A DNA stretch of 64,000 bases, taken from contig WNYE01000024.1 of assembly GCA_021396245.1 (NCBI GenBank), forward strand, positions 371,959 through 435,958, given 5' to 3'. Each line of letters begins with the position of its first letter. Within the stretch, counting starts at the first letter, position 1. The position numbers were made by a program, and so were the translations under genes. Shown in pieces: positions 59,383-64,000 of this stretch. This DNA is from Sporothrix humicola. Taxonomy: Eukaryota > Ascomycota > Sordariomycetes > Ophiostomatales > Ophiostomataceae. The notes beneath the pieces are model-generated. The model was not told the DNA's origin and ran no database searches. It was given only the letters and a program-made list of their open reading frames with translations.

Positions 59383-59848
59383 AGCCCAGAGGGCGCCAAA
59401 TAATATATAATGTCTAATACATAAGTGATGATAACGAGACGAGAGTTTTGATGATAGGTTTCGGGTGCTTTTTAAGAAGATATTGGCGTGAGAGTGTCGA
59501 CGATGAGATGCTGCATTCGTATTAGTATACAAAAGTGGCTGTTCGGTCAGTATTCGCGTATTCCTGCGGCGTAGACTCTTTTTCTACGTGCATTCCATGT
59601 AAGGCGGCAGGCTACAGCCAAAACAAGCCGTGTCGTTGGACGTGCATTTGTGCCTGCGATTTCATCCACTCGCCATTTCGTGTTAGTCACTGTTGGCCTG
59701 CCGGTTAAATGGGAAATCAAACGGAAAGAGACTCTGTGAAATTGCATACTTCAAACATATAAATATTATGTGCCACCGCTGAATTTGCTATTTTCCATCT
59801 TGATACCAAAAGTCAGTCGACAGTTATCAGCTGCTATCATCTCCAACA
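59383..59848. other. Intergenic between the tandem paralogs
   Basis: 466 bp; nothing recognised beyond an expected terminator and promoter. Confidence 0.4.
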
Positions 59849-60886
59849 ATGCCGCCATCCGCAACGGCCACGGCCGAACCGAGCGGTTCGGCAACGGGGA
59901 CAGCCATGCGGCCGCTCACGACGCCGTTTGTCCCGCCCGACGACTGTACATCGCGGTTTTACACGACAGCCACGTCTGAGGGTCACTATATCGGCGACTA
60001 CGTCTACACAAACATTACCACAGAGGTCTCCGATACCAGTGGCCCAGACTATCCAACCTGCCAGCCGTCGGGATGGGCCTCAATGGCCTCGTCGTCCCGC
60101 TATTACTACAGCCCCGGCGTGTGTCCTGAATCGTGGACAGCTTACGATCTGCGAGCATACACTAAAGATGCAAATCAGACCGAATCGGCCGCCACGTGCT
60201 GCTCGAGCGGATTCACCTTGAGCTACAACGCAGTTCATCCAGAGCAGACAACCATTGACAAGCGAGGCACGTACTGTGTCCGCATGCTTCCTATATCAGG
60301 AATGGCCACGACAACCTCGACAGAGCCGAGCGCGTCGTGGCATTCGCCTGTCACCATCGATCTGGCCGTCACGTTCCAGATGCATGTGCCATACAAAGTA
60401 CTCTGGCAGGCGACAGACGTTGAGACCATGACGCCTAGTCCGCCGCCGGTCGCATGCAGCCAGACAGTGAGAACATGGATCCCTGGGCAAGTTGTCACAG
60501 GCATCAACACAACATGCACTCCGTATGTGCCCCAGCCCACTCCATATCAAGAGGAAGAACACCCACCCGGGTTACAAGGGTGGGTGATCTTCTTGATTGT
60601 GTTTTTCGGTCTCTGGCCTTTTGCACTGTGCTGTTTCTGTTGCATTGCATGCAGGGAAAGTTCCCACCAACGGCGTGAAAGGCGGGTGGATGCAGAAAGA
60701 GTACGCCAGGCGCAGGCGGCGCTGACTCTAGAACAACAACAACTCGCCGATGCCTTAGCTATATCGTTGCGGCCAGTACCGGCGGTAAAGACAGCGGAAA
60801 CGGAAATAGAACGACCCGTAATAACAGTGCCAGCAGCAGCAGTTAGTGAAGCGCCCGGAGAGAGGAGGGACGCAGTAGCAAAATAA
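59849..60886 (+). CDS. Paralog of the preceding membrane protein
   Basis: 345 aa from ATG 59849. It shares with its neighbour CQPSGWASMASS, YYSPGVCPESWTAYDL and CCSSGFTLSYN, a cluster of aromatic and Cys residues, one transmembrane helix (GWVIFLIVFFGLWPFALCCF, about residues 250-270) and a basic flank. The cytosolic tail has EQQQLADALAISLRPV, again UIM-like. The Ser/Thr-rich N-terminus is shorter. Same strand and adjacent, so a tandem duplication that has diverged strongly outside the motifs. Confidence 0.75.
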   Translation: MPPSATATAEPSGSATGTAMRPLTTPFVPPDDCTSRFYTTATSEGHYIGDYVYTNITTEVSDTSGPDYPTCQPSGWASMASSSRYYYSPGVCPESWTAYDLRAYTKDANQTESAATCCSSGFTLSYNAVHPEQTTIDKRGTYCVRMLPISGMATTTSTEPSASWHSPVTIDLAVTFQMHVPYKVLWQATDVETMTPSPPPVACSQTVRTWIPGQVVTGINTTCTPYVPQPTPYQEEEHPPGLQGWVIFLIVFFGLWPFALCCFCCIACRESSHQRRERRVDAERVRQAQAALTLEQQQLADALAISLRPVPAVKTAETEIERPVITVPAAAVSEAPGERRDAVAK

Positions 60887-61130
60887 TTGTGTCCGAACAG
60901 TACCACTGTTGGGGAGAATTAATGGAAGGAGTGAGATGTAGCAAGGACATACAATTCTGATGCATGTTCAGTATTGTATTTAAATTTTAATAGCGATAGA
61001 ATCTGGAGCCGTCCAAAAACACTGTTGACAATATACGAAGTGAAAAATATCGAATTAAATATCAATTGGGTGGGATCACTTACTCAGTAAACAATAATAC
61101 TATCTCCGCTAACAGAAAAATTCCGTATCG

Positions 61131-61630
61131 TAAGTGACCCACCCTACTTTTAAACCACCCCCCTCTTTAGACCACCCACGAAGAAAAAAAAAAAAAAAAA
61201 AGCAAAACTTCAAAAATCAATGAAAAATACATTTTTAATTAAAAAATTATATGTTATAGCTCTTTTTATTCCTCTTCTTCGCTGTTATCATTTAACAAAT
61301 CCACTACTTTACCCACTGTTAATTTCGCTTTTTGAATGTGTTAAATAGTGGCGAATTTTAAATTTAGGTTTATTATTACTTTTTTTTTTCTTTTTTAGCT
61401 GTAGTTGTTTTACTTTTTTTTTTTAAAGTTTTAATTTTACGTTTTAAAGTTATATTTTTATAAACTTTTTCGTTATAACTTTTATAAATTTTTTAAAAAA
61501 AAATTCGGTGTATAAACGAAAGTTTATTTTTTTATTAAAATTTGTTAATTTAAAAGGTTAAATTGTAAAACTTTTTAAGCGTCGATTATATTATTAAAGG
61601 GTTATAAAAAGTAATGTTAAAAAATACTTT
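61131..61630. mobile_element. Left end of a second copy of the Fot1-like transposon
   Basis: TA at 61131-61132 is followed by AGTGACCCACCCTACTTTTA and then about 500 bp that matches 35420-35920 with scattered, mostly C-to-T/G-to-A differences. Similarity stops near 61630 (after AAAAAGTAATGTTAAAAAAT). No matching right end is visible in the window. Confidence 0.8.
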
Positions 61631-64000
61631 TAATAAAAATTATAAAGAATTCGACTATAACGATTATATAAAATAATAAAAAGTTATTAAAAAGCTCGTT
61701 CGAAACGTAACCGAAGTAATAAGTTAACGTATATAAAGTAACACTTTTAGTATAAATAATTAAACTAGCGGTAACGATTAAACCTAAACTGTAGACTCGA
61801 ACGTAACTTAAAGTAAATATATAGTACGATTTCCACTCGTTAACTTTTAACTTTAACGTTTTTAAGTTTTATACTTTTATTACTTTTAAAGTTAATATAA
61901 CGTTTAATAAATAATATAATTACATTAAACTTAATATATATTAAAAATAAAAAATTTAATTTATTTATATTAAATATATATTTAATATATTTAACAAAAA
62001 TAATAAAATTAACTATTTATAAATAATAATAACTTAATTAATTAAAATAAATAACTATTAACTTTAATATATATTAAGTATTAATTAATACTTTATTAGT
62101 TTAAATTTTTTCTTTTACGTTTACGACTATAAATAAATATAATAAATACTCCGTATATATATTACTCCGATAACCCCCCTTTTCCTTTTTTCGACCGATA
62201 TATATATTACGTTATAACTCGTAATAATAATATTAAAAGACCTTTAAAATTTATTTAACTTATACGTAATAACTTTTCGTTATTCGTAAACATTTTATAC
62301 ACTATTTTATATAATAAAATAAGTATAAATACGACGTATAGTTTTATCGAGACGTTTATTAACTTTTTTACAACTATAGTTTACGATAATTATATTATAA
62401 ATATATTTATATATATATTTTATTTATTTTTTTTATATTTTATTTTATATTAACTTATTATTTTTAGTAAGTATTAAAAAGTTTACTCTGACGGTATCTT
62501 TTATAAACGAAGTTTTTATATTTTTTATAAAAAAAAACTTTATATTTTTTTTATACGACGTTTTTATATTTTTTATAAACGAAAACTTTATATTAAATAA
62601 AAGTTTAAATAATACTTTTATTATAAAAAAAGCTTTAAAAACACTTACTTTAAATATAAGTGTAAATAACGATTGTATGTATACTTTTTATATATTTAAA
62701 AATATATAAAATATTAATAAAGTAATACTTTTAACTTTACTTACGACGGTTAACTTTTAAACCTTTTAACGTTTTATCGATAATTATAAAAAACGTAAAT
62801 ATACACTATATATAACGCGTAAAATATTAAGTGTACGTAAAAAACGTTAAAGTAAAAAAAAAGAGAGTTTTATAGTTATTTTTAACTTTACGGATATTAA
62901 ATAAACTAAGTTTATATATATACGTCGAATATATATTTTTTTTTACTTTATTATTTTTTTTTTTGAGTGTACGTAATAATATATACCGTTTTAACTTAAA
63001 AAAATTTTATTTAAAAATAAACAATTATATTTATATATTATTTATATTATAACTTAACTAAACTTACTTTTTTTTTTTTTTAATTACCACTTATACATAT
63101 AAGGTATATATACTGAACTTTTATAAAACTTATAAAAACAATTATTAACTATATATAAAATATATAGTTAAAAAAAAATAAAATAAAAACGTAATCTTCG
63201 CGAAAATCTTACTATATATTGTACATATAATATACGTAAAGTAAGTAACAAAATAAATAAAAATAAATTTTATTTACTCGCCTTTATATATAATATATAT
63301 ATTATTTATTCGTTAAACTTTATTCGTTAATACTGTAAATATAATATAAAAAAAACCGTATATATTTAACTTAAGCCGTACCGTTAACTTAAGCGGCGTA
63401 TGTAATAGCCTACGTATTTTTAATTTACGACGATATAAGTGTTATATATATAGCTTTTTTAAACGTAGTTTATTTTTTTTTAAAAATAACTTTAAGTTTA
63501 AAGGTTACCTTCGTAACGCGGCCGCGAGTGCGTTTAAGTATATACGCCGTAAATATACTATTATCGTTATTACCATCACTATTAATAAAAATAAATTAAA
63601 GTTTACGTTATATATAGTTAATATATATAATAAAAATATATATAAAAAAAGTTAACTTAAAGAAATATTTTTTATATATATATACTTTACACTTATTACC
63701 GTCGGCTTTAAGTACGACGAGATTACGGTAAAAACACGATCCGAAGGTATTATAAAACAAAATATTACTACGGTTATATAATATTAACATATATAAAAAT
63801 AATATTATAGTATATAAATAACTTATACGATAGTTTTATAATTTATCGTATATTAACCGATTAACGAATTAACTAAATTAACTTTAAGTTTAACGTTAAA
63901 TATATATATAGTGTATATATATAAAGTATACACTTACTCGAACTCTCGTAAAAAACTTTAATTACGTTACTTTTACGATATAATTAACTTTTTAAAAGTA
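61631..64000. mobile_element. RIP-degraded repeat DNA, identity unknown
   Basis: At least 2.37 kb, running out of the window, of extreme AT content with CpA/TpG nearly absent and CpG kept. Only one 60-codon frame occurs on either strand. It is not similar to the first transposon's interior, so it is another element or a nested insertion. Too damaged to assign. Confidence 0.65.

Noticed and set aside
43614..61130. Known fungal incompatibility or defence locus (HET, NACHT, NLR)
   Set aside because: No HET domain, P-loop NTPase or repeat sensor is visible in any frame of this segment.
1..64000. tRNA, rRNA or other structured RNA genes
   Set aside because: No tRNA A/B box pair with a cloverleaf or rRNA-like stretch was noticed by eye; a covariance search would be needed to exclude small ones.

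Overview
The window is nuclear DNA of a filamentous ascomycete, probably a Pezizomycotina mould; no exact species can be read from it. The evidence is short spliceosomal introns (64-89 nt, GTRNGN...YAG), C-ending codon preference in genes, GPI-anchored cell-wall enzymes, XanA-type dioxygenases (known from fungi) and AT-rich transposon relics in which CpA/TpG are nearly absent while CpG survives, the footprint of repeat-induced point mutation (RIP).

Layout. 0-10 kb holds ordinary metabolic genes: the end of a purple acid phosphatase, a hypothetical gene, a nucleotidyltransferase-like gene, a divergent pair of Fe(II)/2-oxoglutarate dioxygenases of the xanthine dioxygenase (XanA) family with two matched 43-bp palindromes between them, and a CPD photolyase with a GATC-rich promoter. 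10.8-14.5 kb is a long Asn/Gln-rich protein gene with one in-frame TAG. 15-35 kb holds widely spaced single genes: a Baeyer-Villiger-like monooxygenase, an arylsulfotransferase-family membrane protein, a GH17 glucanase, a GT61 glycosyltransferase, an ankyrin protein, a triose-phosphate/nucleotide-sugar-type transporter and a second glycosyltransferase. Intergenic gaps of 1-3.6 kb include long pyrimidine-rich promoter/5' UTR stretches.

35.4-37.3 kb is a RIP-mutated Tc1/mariner (Fot1/pogo-like) DNA transposon with recognisable terminal inverted repeats and TA target-site duplication. The left end of a second copy lies at 61.13 kb and runs into at least 2.3 kb of RIP-degraded DNA that continues past the window.

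The accessory part is 41-61 kb. It has a secreted ADP-ribosyltransferase (heat-labile-enterotoxin-A-like) gene, an acidic orphan, then a cluster of six J-domain genes (44.4-53.8 kb), an orphan, and a tandem pair of cysteine-containing single-pass membrane proteins with ubiquitin-interacting-motif-like tails. The J-domain cluster is the most unusual feature. Each gene has a first exon of exactly 55 codons carrying the J domain (60 in one decayed copy), one phase-0 intron at the same site, a low-complexity linker, and in five of six a shared C-terminal coiled-coil-like module. Two divergent pairs and a broken fifth member share a ~43-bp upstream element containing ATTGG. One member has HSD in place of HPD, and another has lost HPD and gained a stop codon. 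This looks like a young, diversifying family built by duplication of a divergent gene pair; its role is unknown.
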